NCBI RefSeq assembly: GCF_000626675.1
Contig: NZ_CP006842.1
Span: forward strand, 434,001-498,000
Direction: 5' to 3'
Source: Corynebacterium glyciniphilum AJ 3170
Lineage (GTDB): Bacteria; Actinomycetota; Actinomycetes; Mycobacteriales; Mycobacteriaceae
DNA: 64,000 nucleotides
Part shown: positions 25,697-34,674 of the stretch, piece by piece
Layout of the letters: every line of letters starts with the position of its first letter
Numbering within the stretch: position 1 is the first letter of the stretch
Program-made: the position numbers and the translations under genes
The notes under the pieces: generated by a model
What the model saw: the letters and a program-made list of their open reading frames with translations, nothing else
What the model was told of the DNA's origin: nothing
Databases searched by the model: none

Positions 25697-26266
25697 CTAG
25701 CCCGGCAGGTCGGCAACCATCGCCGCCACGGTGGCACGGGCGGACTCTTCGCTGATGCGCCCCGCCATGAGCAGCGACCCCAGGCCGTGTCCCAGTGCCA
25801 TCGCTGTATCGACGATGCTTCCGGCGGTCTCCTCTCCGAGTTCCGGGATCGCTTCCAGGCAAGCCTCGGTGAACTCGGTGCCTGTTGCTGCAAGGTGCTG
25901 ACGGTACGCTGACGCCGCGGGCTCGGTGCCCGTTACCGCCATGAGTTCCATAGACACGCTGATGCGGTGGAAGGCGCAGGTTTCCTCGTCGACCGGGAGG
26001 GTGGCGGCGAAATACCCCTCAATGACTGAGCGCAGGGATGTGTTCGTCGTGCGCTGCTCGCACCACCGCCGGATGCTGCGGTCCGAGAGACGCTGCAGGG
26101 ATGCTGAGAGCAGCGTGTTCTTGTCCGTCCCGTAGTACTGGACCAGTCGGAGGGAGACGCCGGCCTCCGCGGCGACGGCACGCATGCTGACTGCCGGAAT
26201 CCCTTCTCTGCCGATGAGCCGGTCCACGGCGTCGAAGACTTCGTCCCGGCGGGTCATTGTACGCAT
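25697..26266 (-). CDS. TetR-family transcriptional regulator
   Basis: A 189-aa TetR protein: RRDEVFDAVDRLIGREGIPAVSMRAVAAEAGVSLRLVQYYGTDKN is the HTH domain, followed by a helical ligand-binding region with a BetI-like pattern. ATG 26266 has TACGAT 7 nt upstream. It is divergent from an unrecognised gene at 26331. Only an imperfect GTAC-N4-GTAC element was seen at its start. Confidence 0.85.
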   Translation of the reverse strand: MRTMTRRDEVFDAVDRLIGREGIPAVSMRAVAAEAGVSLRLVQYYGTDKNTLLSASLQRLSDRSIRRWCEQRTTNTSLRSVIEGYFAATLPVDEETCAFHRISVSMELMAVTGTEPAASAYRQHLAATGTEFTEACLEAIPELGEETAGSIVDTAMALGHGLGSLLMAGRISEESARATVAAMVADLPG

Positions 26267-26330
26267 GTACCAGATCGTATCCTGTGACTGGTGGGACGAT
26301 TGCGCAGGGTCGCGTAGGATGGGTGACGTC

Positions 26331-27071
26331 ATGACTGCTGTACCTGAGCACGCGCCCTGTCTCGATGTCGACCTCACAGCCACCCCGTGGCTGTATCCCG
26401 GACCCTGGCCCACCTCGTCCGGGACGCTGACCGCAGAGGGGTACTTCCCCGGTGAAGTAGGCCTGGTGGGAATCGCCGACGACCTTGACCGCACGCCGGT
26501 CGTTGCCGTCGGTTCGAATGCGTCGCCGGGGGTGATGCGCACCAAGCTACGGAACAACGGGGTGTCTGCCGTGGTCCCGTTCATCCGGGCCTGCGTCCCG
26601 GACACGACGACGGCGTTCACCGCCCACGTCAGCCCCCGCGGTTACATCGCCGCTGCTCCGTACCGGCAACCGGGCACACATACGACGATGTGGGTGAGCT
26701 TCCTCGACGAAGAGCAGCTCGACTGCGTCGACGAGACCGAGGCCCCGAACTATGACCGGATCCACGTCGGCGACACACTGACACTGGACAACAGTGAAGA
26801 ACTTGACGGGTACGACATCTACCGCAGCAGCTGGGGGCTGATCCCGGACGTTCAGCACCACACCGGACGTGACATTGCACCGGTGCCGTTCGCACACCGC
26901 CAGGCGCAGTGCCGTGTGTTCCGCCACGTGCGGGAAAGGCTTGTCGGTGCGGTTCCGTCACTGCCAGACGGAAGCAGCGAGGCCGTGGTCACAACCCTGT
27001 GGGAGGACGGAGCCCTGGCAGGGAGGGTATCCGAGGAGCTGCATGGGGTCGCCATGGATGACGGATACTGA
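26331..27071 (+). CDS. uncharacterised protein with gamma-glutamylcyclotransferase-like motif
   Basis: A 246-aa cytoplasmic protein. VVAVGSNASPGVMRTKL recalls the (Y/V)GSN glycine-rich start of gamma-glutamylcyclotransferase-like folds, and DEEQLDCVDETEAPNYDRI could place the later acidic residue, but the match is partial and I cannot assign a function. TAGGAT lies 10 nt before ATG 26331. Divergent from the TetR gene, with 64 bp between the starts. Confidence 0.6.
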   Translation: MTAVPEHAPCLDVDLTATPWLYPGPWPTSSGTLTAEGYFPGEVGLVGIADDLDRTPVVAVGSNASPGVMRTKLRNNGVSAVVPFIRACVPDTTTAFTAHVSPRGYIAAAPYRQPGTHTTMWVSFLDEEQLDCVDETEAPNYDRIHVGDTLTLDNSEELDGYDIYRSSWGLIPDVQHHTGRDIAPVPFAHRQAQCRVFRHVRERLVGAVPSLPDGSSEAVVTTLWEDGALAGRVSEELHGVAMDDGY

Positions 27072-27118
27072 TTACCCCGTCAGCCGGATTTATGCCGATC
27101 TCGCGTATGAATGTTGTC

Positions 27119-27424
27119 ATGGACACCAATACACTCATTCTTGCAGCTGACTCTGCTCCTCCCCTGAGTTTTATCGGTTGGATCATCATCGGTGGTCTGG
27201 CAGGTTGGATCGGATCCAAGATCATGGGGACCGACGCCCAGATGGGTATTATCCTCAACATCATCGTCGGCGTGATCGGCGGTCTGCTCGGAGGCTGGCT
27301 TCTCACGCTGCTCAACGTGAACGTCGCGGGTGGTGGCTGGATCTTCAGCTTCCTCACCTGTCTCCTCGGCTCGGTTATCCTTCTCTTCCTCGTCGGTCTG
27401 GTGACCGGCAACAGGAAGCGGTAG
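27119..27424 (+). CDS. GlsB/YeaQ/YmgE-type small membrane protein
   Basis: Small hydrophobic protein of 101 aa with three membrane segments; SFIGWIIIGGLAGWIGSKIMGTDAQMGIILNIIVGVIGGLLGGWL is the typical transglycosylase-associated (GlsB/YeaQ) pattern. Starts at 27092 and 27107 are also in frame; I prefer 27119 because TATGAA lies 7 nt upstream and no ribosome site fits the others. These proteins are often stress-induced and their role is unclear. A strong terminator follows at 27446-27472. Confidence 0.72.
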   Translation: MDTNTLILAADSAPPLSFIGWIIIGGLAGWIGSKIMGTDAQMGIILNIIVGVIGGLLGGWLLTLLNVNVAGGGWIFSFLTCLLGSVILLFLVGLVTGNRKR

Positions 27425-27445
27425 CGGTCCTCGGGCAGCACCAGT

Positions 27446-27472
27446 GACCCCTGCACCTGCGGTGCGGGGGTC
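27446..27472. terminator. bidirectional intrinsic terminator hairpin
   Basis: A 12-bp stem (GACCCCTGCACC / GGTGCGGGGGTC, one mismatch) with a 3-nt loop, followed by TTCTC. It lies between the convergent GlsB-type and HNH genes and can serve both. Confidence 0.75.
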
Positions 27473-27488
27473 TTCTCGTGCCCGGCGA

Positions 27489-28724
27489 TCAGCCGGGCGG
27501 TTCGTCCGGATCCCCGGTGTTCCCCTGGCTGTTCTGCCAGGCGCGGGCTAGCGGTCCGGTGGCGTGGGTGGAGTAGCTCCGGCCACCGGGGCCGACCCAG
27601 TCAATGGTGAACCCGTCGTCCGGGGTGGAACACGTCCACGTTCCTTCGGTCTTCAGGCGGTGGTGGGCGCGGCAGAGTTTCTGACCGTTGCGCACACTGG
27701 TGGGGCCGTTGCTGGTGGGATCCGTGAAAGGGGAATTCTCGATGTGGTCGTTCTCGCACAGGTTAGCCGGAACGGTGCACTGCGGGAACCTGCAGGTCGC
27801 ATCCCGTCCCTCGAGGTAGTTCCGGTCCTGCAGGAGGAAAGGGTAGCCGTCGGACTCCGGGTGTTGGGCGGGGTCGACCGGGATCTCCTTGACGGTGGTC
27901 GCCGCGTCCTCAAAGCGGTCCGCTGTCCGGGCATTGATCCACCCGACATCGGCGACATATCCGGCACCGGTTCCGTGGATGCCGTCGAGCGTCGCGCGGT
28001 AGAGGTTTACCCGGATAGTCATCGCCTCCGGGGTATTGCCGAGCAGCTCCATGAGGATCTGTGCCTTAAGCTGAGACGGAGTCGGCAGAGACCTGCGTTC
28101 GTCTTCATCGGTCAGGATGCGCTCACGCCGGAGTCCGGCGAGCAGTTCACGCATGCGCTTCTCCAGTCCGGCGTCGATCGCGGCGCTGGTGGTCTCGCAC
28201 CCGGCAGTGAAGATGAACGTGTTTCCGCGACGCCGCAGGGTCGCGGAGTCCTCCTCGGCGATGGCTGTCTCTGCGGCGAGCCCGGGGGCAATGTCGAGGA
28301 TCGCCTCGTCGACACGGTCGCGGAGCTCGGTCAGCGACACCGGTGTCACCATGTCCCGCAGCCACGGTGTGACGTGTGCGTTCACCGCCGAGTCCAGGTG
28401 TCCGAGGATCTCGTCCTGACGGGCCGTAGGAATGGTGACCAGCTGACGGTTAAGGCGGCCCCAGATCAGGTCGAGATGCTCGGCGGTGACCACACCGCTA
28501 CCGACGACGGCGGCGAAGAGTTCGATATTGCGGGAGGCAAGTTCGCCGGAATGGGCGAACCGCAGTGCATCGGCGCGGGACCGCCCCCGAAGTGCCGTCG
28601 CGGCAGCCAGGCGTGCGTCCCGGGGGATCTTCATCAGATGGGCAACAAGTACCATCTCCCCCTTGTTCAGGTGGAGTTGAATAGCGTCAATGTCCGCCCC
28701 GACCGTCCCTGTCGCTGTCGTCAC
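27489..28724 (-). CDS. 13E12/DUF222 HNH endonuclease-signature protein
   Basis: A 411-aa actinobacterial protein with an N-terminal DUF222 (13E12 repeat) domain and a C-terminal HNH motif: CRFPQC...CENDHIENSP...NGQKLCRAHHRLKTEGTW shows both zinc-type cysteine pairs and the H-N-H residues. These genes occur in many copies in actinobacteria, often as mobile or repetitive families; their activity is poorly known. GTG 28724 is the first suitable start, and a good sigma-A-like promoter stands upstream. Confidence 0.85.
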   Translation of the reverse strand: MTTATGTVGADIDAIQLHLNKGEMVLVAHLMKIPRDARLAAATALRGRSRADALRFAHSGELASRNIELFAAVVGSGVVTAEHLDLIWGRLNRQLVTIPTARQDEILGHLDSAVNAHVTPWLRDMVTPVSLTELRDRVDEAILDIAPGLAAETAIAEEDSATLRRRGNTFIFTAGCETTSAAIDAGLEKRMRELLAGLRRERILTDEDERRSLPTPSQLKAQILMELLGNTPEAMTIRVNLYRATLDGIHGTGAGYVADVGWINARTADRFEDAATTVKEIPVDPAQHPESDGYPFLLQDRNYLEGRDATCRFPQCTVPANLCENDHIENSPFTDPTSNGPTSVRNGQKLCRAHHRLKTEGTWTCSTPDDGFTIDWVGPGGRSYSTHATGPLARAWQNSQGNTGDPDEPPG

Positions 28725-28755
28725 CTTCGCTACCCCCGTTGTGTTTGTGCCTTGA

Positions 28756-28784
28756 AGCGTATACTGGAGCACGGACACAGTCAA
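28756..28784 (-). promoter_or_regulatory. promoter of the HNH gene (TTGACT-N17-TACGCT)
   Basis: On the minus strand TTGACT (28784-28779) is 17 bp from TACGCT (28761-28756), a near-consensus housekeeping promoter 32 nt before the GTG start of the HNH gene. It lies in the divergent space shared with the DUF488 gene. Confidence 0.6.
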
Positions 28785-28811
28785 CAGTATGTTCGAATAG
28801 CAGGGAGAACG

Positions 28812-29192
28812 ATGGGTACTCTCGACATTGCACGTGTGTACGACGTCCGGAACGGTGACCATGTCGCCGGAGCGAGGTTTCTTGTTGACCGGTTGTGGCC
28901 CCGTGGAGTAGCGAAGGACAGCCTTCCGCTGTCGGGGTGGCTCAAGGAACTCTCTCCTTCTGACCAGCTCAGGAAGGATTTTCATGGAGGTGTTCTTAGC
29001 TGGAGTCAGTTCGGAGATGCCTACCGGTCTGAACTTGATCAGCGGCATGTAGACGGCGAACTGGACGACGCACTCTCCGAGATCCGCAACGAGCTGAAGC
29101 ACCGGGATGTTCTGCTCCTGTTTGCGGGGAAGGACACCGAACATACGCACGCACGGGTGCTCCGTGCCTGGCTGGACAGCCACGTGGGATAG
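28812..29192 (+). CDS. DUF488 family protein
   Basis: A 126-aa cytoplasmic protein of the DUF488 family: VYDVRNGDHVAGARFLVDRLWPRGVAKDSLPLSGWLKELSPSDQLRKDF is the signature. AGGGAGAACG provides a ribosome site before ATG 28812. The family has no established biochemical role. The gene is divergent from the HNH gene and convergent with hrpB (9-bp gap). Confidence 0.85.
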   Translation: MGTLDIARVYDVRNGDHVAGARFLVDRLWPRGVAKDSLPLSGWLKELSPSDQLRKDFHGGVLSWSQFGDAYRSELDQRHVDGELDDALSEIRNELKHRDVLLLFAGKDTEHTHARVLRAWLDSHVG

Positions 29193-29201
29193 GGGTGACC
29201 G

Positions 29202-31652
29202 TTACGGGTTCTCCGGCCAGGAGTGCTTCGGGTAGCGTCCGCGCAGGTCCCGTCGTACTCCGCGGTACGCACCGTCCCAGAAACCACCGAGGTCATCGGT
29301 GATGGCCACCGGTCGGCGCGCCGGGGACAGCAGGTGGAACTGGATTCGGCGCCCCGCGATTTCCGGGGAATGCCGCAGGCCGAAGCAGTCCTGGAGCTTC
29401 GTCGCGACCACGGCGGGCGTGTCAGGCGCGGCGTCGCTCTCCGGGTAGGTGATGCGGACGGTGCGACCGCCTGGAAGTGTCAACGATTCGGGGGCGAGTT
29501 CGTCGACAGGCTGATCCCATGGGATGAGTCCCCGAAGCAGACCAGCCAGGTCTGGACGCCTGCCTGCAGTCAGGTCAGGAACCACGAAATCCACGAACTC
29601 GCCGTCGCTGTGGCGTACGTCCGGATATCCGGGTACCCCGTGATTGTGCAGGTACTGGATGCGCCGTCGCAGATCACGGGCGTGTGCCGACCATTCCAGG
29701 GCATCCAGGCCGTGGACCTGCAGACCGGACCGCACCGCGGCCACCCGGTCGTCGCCGCTGACGTCTTTCGCGGGCACCGGGGTGGAGGACAACTCGATAG
29801 CGCCGAGACACCGGACCCGGCGCGCCTGGAGCTTCCCTGCGACGCCCCCGGGGAGCCACGTACACGTCACCTCGTCGGTGAGCAGGGGGGCCGCCGCGGC
29901 GAACGCGAGATCAGGAGACACTGGGACCGCAGTGTGGACCTGGGCGTCGGTAGCGCCCCCGGGAGTCCTCCCCAGGTCAGCGACCACAATCCACTCGCTG
30001 GACGGCGCCCGTCCGTCCCGCCACACCACGCCGGTACCCGAGGCCGTCAGATAGCGGGAGGAATCATCAACCCGTCGGGCAATCAATCCGGGGAACGCGC
30101 AGGCCAGGGTGTAGGCCACGGCATCATCCCCGGACAAGTCAGGGGTCACTGTGGCAGTGGGCGACAGCAGTCGCTGGAAGCGTCGTGCCACCGGGTCCTG
30201 TGGCCTGACGGCACGGACGGCGGCGGTAAGGTCGGGCACGCGGGCACCGTCGTCCAGCACGCTGAGCACGGCAGCGACCGTGCGCACGTCCACACGACGG
30301 CACGCCTCGTGTCCGCCGCGTGCGATCCGTGGGTCCGTCGGGATCGCTGCGAGCTGTCGTCCGGTCTCGGTGGCGAAGCCCTGGTCGTCCACTGCGCCGA
30401 TCGACCGTAGCGTCCGTTCCGCGGCCTCTGCTGCCGTCGTGGGGAACGGGTCAGGCAGCGGAAGGTCCGCGCCGCGGGGCGACCCCCAGCAGGCGACATC
30501 CAGTAGCGCGCTGGTCAGGTCGCTGGTGGTGACCGCCGGCGGCGCATAGGCGGGCGCCTTGACGAACTGTTCGGCGGTGATGCACCTGTACACCGTCCCC
30601 GGCCCCTCGCGGCCGGCCCGTCCGGCACGCTGGGTGCAGGACGCCTGACTCGCCGTCTCAGTGACGAGGACGGACATGTCGCGGGTGGTGTCACGCCGGG
30701 ACACTCGCGCCAGGCAGGAATCCACGACGACCCGGACCCCGGGAACTGTGAGGGACGATTCCGCGACGTCCGTCGCGACAACCACGCGACGCCGCCCGTC
30801 GTCATGTCCGCCGACGATCCGTGACTGCTCGGCGGCGGACAGGCGTCCGTGCAGAGCGGAGGCGGTGATTCCCCGCGACGATAACGCGGCGGCCACCGAC
30901 TCGGTGTCTCTGATCGTGGGGACGAACGCGAGTACGTCGCCCCCGGTTGCCGCCGTCTCATCGAGTGCCCGCCGGACCGTCGTCTCCACCATGTCTGCGA
31001 CGGCACGGCGCGACCGGCGGTCCCGGTTGGTCATCGACGAGGCAGAGTCGGCGTACCGGATGTCGAGCGGGTGGATGGGGGAGGGGACGTCGACCAGGGG
31101 CGCCGTGCCGTCGACCCCGCCGAGTAGTGCAGCAAAGTGTGATGCCTCCACCGTTGCCGACATGGCGACGACGATGAGGTCGTCCCGTAGCTCCCGCACC
31201 TGGGCGAGCATGGCGAATACCAGGTCAGACTCCAGGTGTCGCTCATGAATCTCGTCAATGACGACCGCGGCGACACCGTCCAGATCGGGGTCGGCGAGCA
31301 GGCGTCGGAGCAGGACGCCCGGGGTCACCATTTCGATGACGGTGTCCGTGGTGACCTTCCGGTCGCCACGTACGGTATAGCCCACCTCGTTGCCGAGAAC
31401 GGACCCTCGTAGAGTGGCGATCCTGGCAGCGGATCCGCGCGCGGCGACGCGCCGAGGCTGGGTGACAATGACACGCCCCGAGACACGCCCCGAGACACGC
31501 CCCGGGGACGTCTCCGCGACATGTTCGAGCACGTACTGGGGAGCCAACGTGGTTTTGCCGGTACCAGGAGGAGCCTGGACGACGGCGGTGCCCCGGGTAC
31601 GCAGGGCATCCAGCAGGGCAGTCCGCCCGGCTGCGAAGGGAAGGTCAGTCAC
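29202..31652 (-). CDS. hrpB: ATP-dependent helicase HrpB
   Basis: DEAH-box helicase of 816 aa, a normal HrpB length. APPGTGKTT is Walker A, VIDEIHERH the DEAH box (here DEIH), AMSATV motif III, and QRAGRAGREGPG motif VI; HrpB-specific C-terminal domains follow. GTG 31652 has TACGCT 7 nt upstream, and longer frames beyond it are antisense. A 12-bp tandem repeat at 31471-31506 inserts SGRVSGRV just before motif Ia. Substrate of HrpB is unknown in most bacteria. Confidence 0.93.
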   Translation of the reverse strand: MTDLPFAAGRTALLDALRTRGTAVVQAPPGTGKTTLAPQYVLEHVAETSPGRVSGRVSGRVIVTQPRRVAARGSAARIATLRGSVLGNEVGYTVRGDRKVTTDTVIEMVTPGVLLRRLLADPDLDGVAAVVIDEIHERHLESDLVFAMLAQVRELRDDLIVVAMSATVEASHFAALLGGVDGTAPLVDVPSPIHPLDIRYADSASSMTNRDRRSRRAVADMVETTVRRALDETAATGGDVLAFVPTIRDTESVAAALSSRGITASALHGRLSAAEQSRIVGGHDDGRRRVVVATDVAESSLTVPGVRVVVDSCLARVSRRDTTRDMSVLVTETASQASCTQRAGRAGREGPGTVYRCITAEQFVKAPAYAPPAVTTSDLTSALLDVACWGSPRGADLPLPDPFPTTAAEAAERTLRSIGAVDDQGFATETGRQLAAIPTDPRIARGGHEACRRVDVRTVAAVLSVLDDGARVPDLTAAVRAVRPQDPVARRFQRLLSPTATVTPDLSGDDAVAYTLACAFPGLIARRVDDSSRYLTASGTGVVWRDGRAPSSEWIVVADLGRTPGGATDAQVHTAVPVSPDLAFAAAAPLLTDEVTCTWLPGGVAGKLQARRVRCLGAIELSSTPVPAKDVSGDDRVAAVRSGLQVHGLDALEWSAHARDLRRRIQYLHNHGVPGYPDVRHSDGEFVDFVVPDLTAGRRPDLAGLLRGLIPWDQPVDELAPESLTLPGGRTVRITYPESDAAPDTPAVVATKLQDCFGLRHSPEIAGRRIQFHLLSPARRPVAITDDLGGFWDGAYRGVRRDLRGRYPKHSWPENP
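31471..31506. repeat. 12-bp tandem repeat (three units) within hrpB
   Basis: ACACGCCCCGAG occurs at 31471-31482 and 31483-31494, with a third unit at 31495-31506 that differs by one base. In hrpB (minus strand) it encodes repeated SGRV residues between Walker A and motif Ia. Whole-codon length changes would keep the frame, so the array may vary between strains. Confidence 0.85.
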
Positions 31653-31734
31653 ACAATTCAGCGTAACGGCTGGGGAGATCGAAGGGCGGAGCGGTGGCGG
31701 CATGGTTCTGATAAGAGGTCTACAGTGGCTACTT

Positions 31735-33213
31735 ATGAGCCTGAAGGAGAAAGCTGTGACCGTCGCCGGCAGGATCACTGACGCGGTACGCATAGGAAAT
31801 GGACTTGACCAGCGAGATCTAGCCCCCGTCGGGTGGTACGCACACGAACAGGCCGTGGCGCGACTGAAGGCCAGTTTCGACGCGGTCCCCGCCGGGCGTC
31901 GCGTGCGGCTGGCGAAGAAGACGTCCAACCTTTTCCGCGGGCGTTCCGGCGAGGCAGTCGGGCTCGACGTGTCGGGGCTGCACGGCGTCATCGCCGTCGA
32001 CCCCGTTGAGGGCACCGCTGACGTCCAGGGCATGTGCACGTACGAGGACCTGGTGGACGTCCTGCTGCCCTACGGTCTGGCGCCCACCGTCGTTCCGCAG
32101 CTGAAGACCATCACTCTCGGCGGTGCGGTGACCGGCATGGGGGTGGAATCCACCTCCTTCCGCAACGGCCTGCCGCACGAAGCCGTCCTGGAAATGGATG
32201 TGCTCACCGGTACCGGAGACATCCTCACCTGTTCGCCGACCCAGAACACCGACCTCTACCGCGGCTTCCCCAACTCCTACGGTTCCCTGGGATACAGCGT
32301 GCGGCTGAAGGTGCGGTGCGAACGGGTGGAACCCTACGTCGACCTGCGGCATGTACGCTTCGATGACGTTCAGTCGCTCACCGACGCCCTCGACAACATC
32401 GTCGTGGACAAGGAGTACGAGGGTGAACGGGTCGACTATCTCGACGGTGTGGTCTTCAGCCTGGAGGAGAGCTACCTCGTCCTGGGACGGGCGACCAGCG
32501 AGGCCGGCCCCGTTAGCGACTACACCCGCGAGCGCAGTTACTACCGTTCTCTGCAGCATCCGTCGGGGGTCCTGCGCGACAAGTTGACCATCCGCGACTA
32601 CCTCTGGCGGTGGGACGTCGACTGGTTCTGGTGCAACCGGGCCTTCGGTACCCAGAACCCCACCATCCGTACTCTGTGGCCGCGGGATCTCCTGCGGTCG
32701 AGCTTCTACTGGAAGATCATCGGCTGGGACCGACGCTTCGACATCGCGGACCGGATCGAGGCACACAACGGGCGCCCCGCACGCGAGCGCGTCGTCCAGG
32801 ACATCGAGGTCACCCCCGACAACCTGCCGGAGTTCCTCACGTGGTTCTTCACCCACTGCGAGATCGAGCCGGTGTGGCTGTGCCCCATTCGACTGGCCGA
32901 CGACTCGGGCGAGCGGACACCGTGGCCCCTGTACCCGCTGTCACCCGGCGACACCTGGGTCAACGTGGGATTCTGGAGCTCGGTGCCCGCCGACCTGATG
33001 GGGAAGGACGCCCCGACCGGAGCCTTCAACCGGGAGGTGGAGAGAGTCGTCTCGGACCTCGGCGGACACAAGTCGTTGTACTCCGAGGCATTCTATTCTG
33101 AGGAACAGTTCGCCGCCCTCTACGGCGGTGAACGTCCCGCACAACTCAAGGCGGTCTTCGACCCGGATGACCGGTTCCCCGGGTTGTACGAGAAGACCGT
33201 GGGCGGCGTCTGA
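31735..33213 (+). CDS. tmsA: FAD-linked oxidoreductase, TmsA/BfaA-like (10-methyl fatty acid synthesis)
   Basis: A 492-aa VAO/PCMH-type FAD protein: RVRLAKKTSNLFRGR, VDPVEGTADVQGMCTYEDLVDVLLPYGLAP and TITLGGAVTGMGVESTSFRNGLPHEAVLEMDVLTG form the FAD domain. The gene directly precedes a cyclopropane-synthase-like methyltransferase. In actinobacteria this pair makes 10-methyl branched fatty acids: the methyltransferase adds a methylene to oleoyl lipids and this reductase completes 10-methylstearate. TACAGT lies 8 nt before ATG 31735. Symbol given by pair context, not by search. Confidence 0.75.
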   Translation: MSLKEKAVTVAGRITDAVRIGNGLDQRDLAPVGWYAHEQAVARLKASFDAVPAGRRVRLAKKTSNLFRGRSGEAVGLDVSGLHGVIAVDPVEGTADVQGMCTYEDLVDVLLPYGLAPTVVPQLKTITLGGAVTGMGVESTSFRNGLPHEAVLEMDVLTGTGDILTCSPTQNTDLYRGFPNSYGSLGYSVRLKVRCERVEPYVDLRHVRFDDVQSLTDALDNIVVDKEYEGERVDYLDGVVFSLEESYLVLGRATSEAGPVSDYTRERSYYRSLQHPSGVLRDKLTIRDYLWRWDVDWFWCNRAFGTQNPTIRTLWPRDLLRSSFYWKIIGWDRRFDIADRIEAHNGRPARERVVQDIEVTPDNLPEFLTWFFTHCEIEPVWLCPIRLADDSGERTPWPLYPLSPGDTWVNVGFWSSVPADLMGKDAPTGAFNREVERVVSDLGGHKSLYSEAFYSEEQFAALYGGERPAQLKAVFDPDDRFPGLYEKTVGGV

Positions 33214-33290
33214 CGACACGCACGACGACGCACACCGAGCACGATGACGCACGACAAGCACGATGACGCATGATGACCAAGAGGAGAGAG

Positions 33291-34658
33291 ATGAGCAGGG
33301 GATTCACGCCGCTGACGGTGGGACAGATCGTGGACAAGGTCATCACACCGCCGGCACCGTTCCGGGTGACCGCTTTCGACGGATCCACCGCGGGGCCGGC
33401 AGACGCGGAACTGGCACTGGAGATCACATCGCCGGACGCCCTGGCCTATATCGTGACCGCGCCGGGCGACCTCGGACTGGCACGCGCCTACATCACCGGA
33501 AGCCTCCGCGTCACCGGTGACGAGCCCGGCCACCCGTACCTCGTCTTTGACCACCTCCAGCACCTTTACGACCAGATCCGACGCCCCTCGGCGAAGGACC
33601 TGCTGGATATCGCCCGCTCGCTGAAGGCCATGGGGGCGATCAAGGTGCAGCCGGCACCGGAGCAGGAGACCCTCCCGGGCTGGAAGAGGGCCATACTCGA
33701 GGGGCTGTCCCGGCACTCTCCGGAACGGGACAAGGAGGTCGTGAGCCGCCACTACGACGTGGGCAATGACTTCTACGAGCTCTTCCTCGGCGATTCCATG
33801 GCCTACACCTGTGCCTACTATCCCGAGTTTGACGGTGAGAACCAGGTCACCGGTCCCACCGGCGGGTGGCGGTACGACGACTGGGAGAAAGGGCCGACCG
33901 CCAACGGGCCGTTGACCCAGGCGCAGGACAACAAGCATCGCCTGGTCTTCGACAAGCTGCGACTCAACCCGGGTGACCGGTTGTTGGACGTCGGCTGCGG
34001 GTGGGGCGGTATGGTGCGGTACGCCGCCCGCCACGGCGTGAAGGCCATCGGTGTCACGCTGTCCCGAGAGCAGTACGAGTGGGGTAAGGCGAAGATCGAG
34101 GAGGAGGGTCTGCAGGACCTCGCCGAGGTCCGGTGTATGGACTACCGTGACGTGCCGGAGTCCGACTTCGACGCGGTCAGTGCCATCGGCATCCTCGAGC
34201 ACATCGGCGTGCCCAACTACGAGGACTACTTCACCCGCCTGTTCGCCAAGCTGCGCCCGGGCGGTCGGATGCTGAACCACTGCATCACCCGTCCGCACAA
34301 CCGGAAGACGAAGACCGGCCAGTTCATCGACCGCTACATCTTCCCCGACGGTGAGCTGACCGGCTCGGGCCGGATCATCACGATCATGCAGGACACCGGA
34401 TTCGACGTCGTCCACGAGGAGAATCTGCGACCGCACTACCAGCGCACGTTGCATGACTGGTGTGAACTGTTGGCCACCAACTGGGACCAGGCCGTCCATC
34501 TCGTGGGCGAGGAGACGGCTCGTCTGTTCGGCCTGTACATGGCGGGGTCGGAATGGGGTTTCGAACACAACGTGATCCAGCTCCACCAGGTTCTCGGCGT
34601 GAAGCCGGACGCGGCAGGCAGTTCCGGGGTGCCGGTCCGCCAGTGGTGGAGGTCCTGA
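33291..34658 (+). CDS. tmsB: SAM-dependent fatty acyl methyltransferase, TmsB/BfaB-like
   Basis: Cyclopropane-fatty-acyl-phospholipid-synthase superfamily enzyme of 455 aa. VSRHYDVGNDFYELFLGDSMAYTCAYYPE, LLDVGCGWGGM (SAM motif I), GVTLSREQYEWG and MDYRDV are the family landmarks, and the N-terminal domain covers residues 1-130. AGAGGAGAGAG precedes ATG 33291. With TmsA-type reductase just upstream, it most likely methylates the Δ9 bond of membrane oleoyl chains to form 10-methylene stearate. Plain cyclopropane formation is the alternative. Two 14-bp direct repeats (33238-33251, 33257-33270) lie in the short spacer. Confidence 0.82.
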   Translation: MSRGFTPLTVGQIVDKVITPPAPFRVTAFDGSTAGPADAELALEITSPDALAYIVTAPGDLGLARAYITGSLRVTGDEPGHPYLVFDHLQHLYDQIRRPSAKDLLDIARSLKAMGAIKVQPAPEQETLPGWKRAILEGLSRHSPERDKEVVSRHYDVGNDFYELFLGDSMAYTCAYYPEFDGENQVTGPTGGWRYDDWEKGPTANGPLTQAQDNKHRLVFDKLRLNPGDRLLDVGCGWGGMVRYAARHGVKAIGVTLSREQYEWGKAKIEEEGLQDLAEVRCMDYRDVPESDFDAVSAIGILEHIGVPNYEDYFTRLFAKLRPGGRMLNHCITRPHNRKTKTGQFIDRYIFPDGELTGSGRIITIMQDTGFDVVHEENLRPHYQRTLHDWCELLATNWDQAVHLVGEETARLFGLYMAGSEWGFEHNVIQLHQVLGVKPDAAGSSGVPVRQWWRS

Positions 34659-34674
34659 CGGTAACGTCGGGACG

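Noticed and set aside
33238..33270. Two 14-bp direct repeats between tmsA and tmsB
   Set aside because: Short repeats in a GC-rich 77-bp spacer; there are only two copies and no symmetry, so neither CRISPR nor operator is supported.
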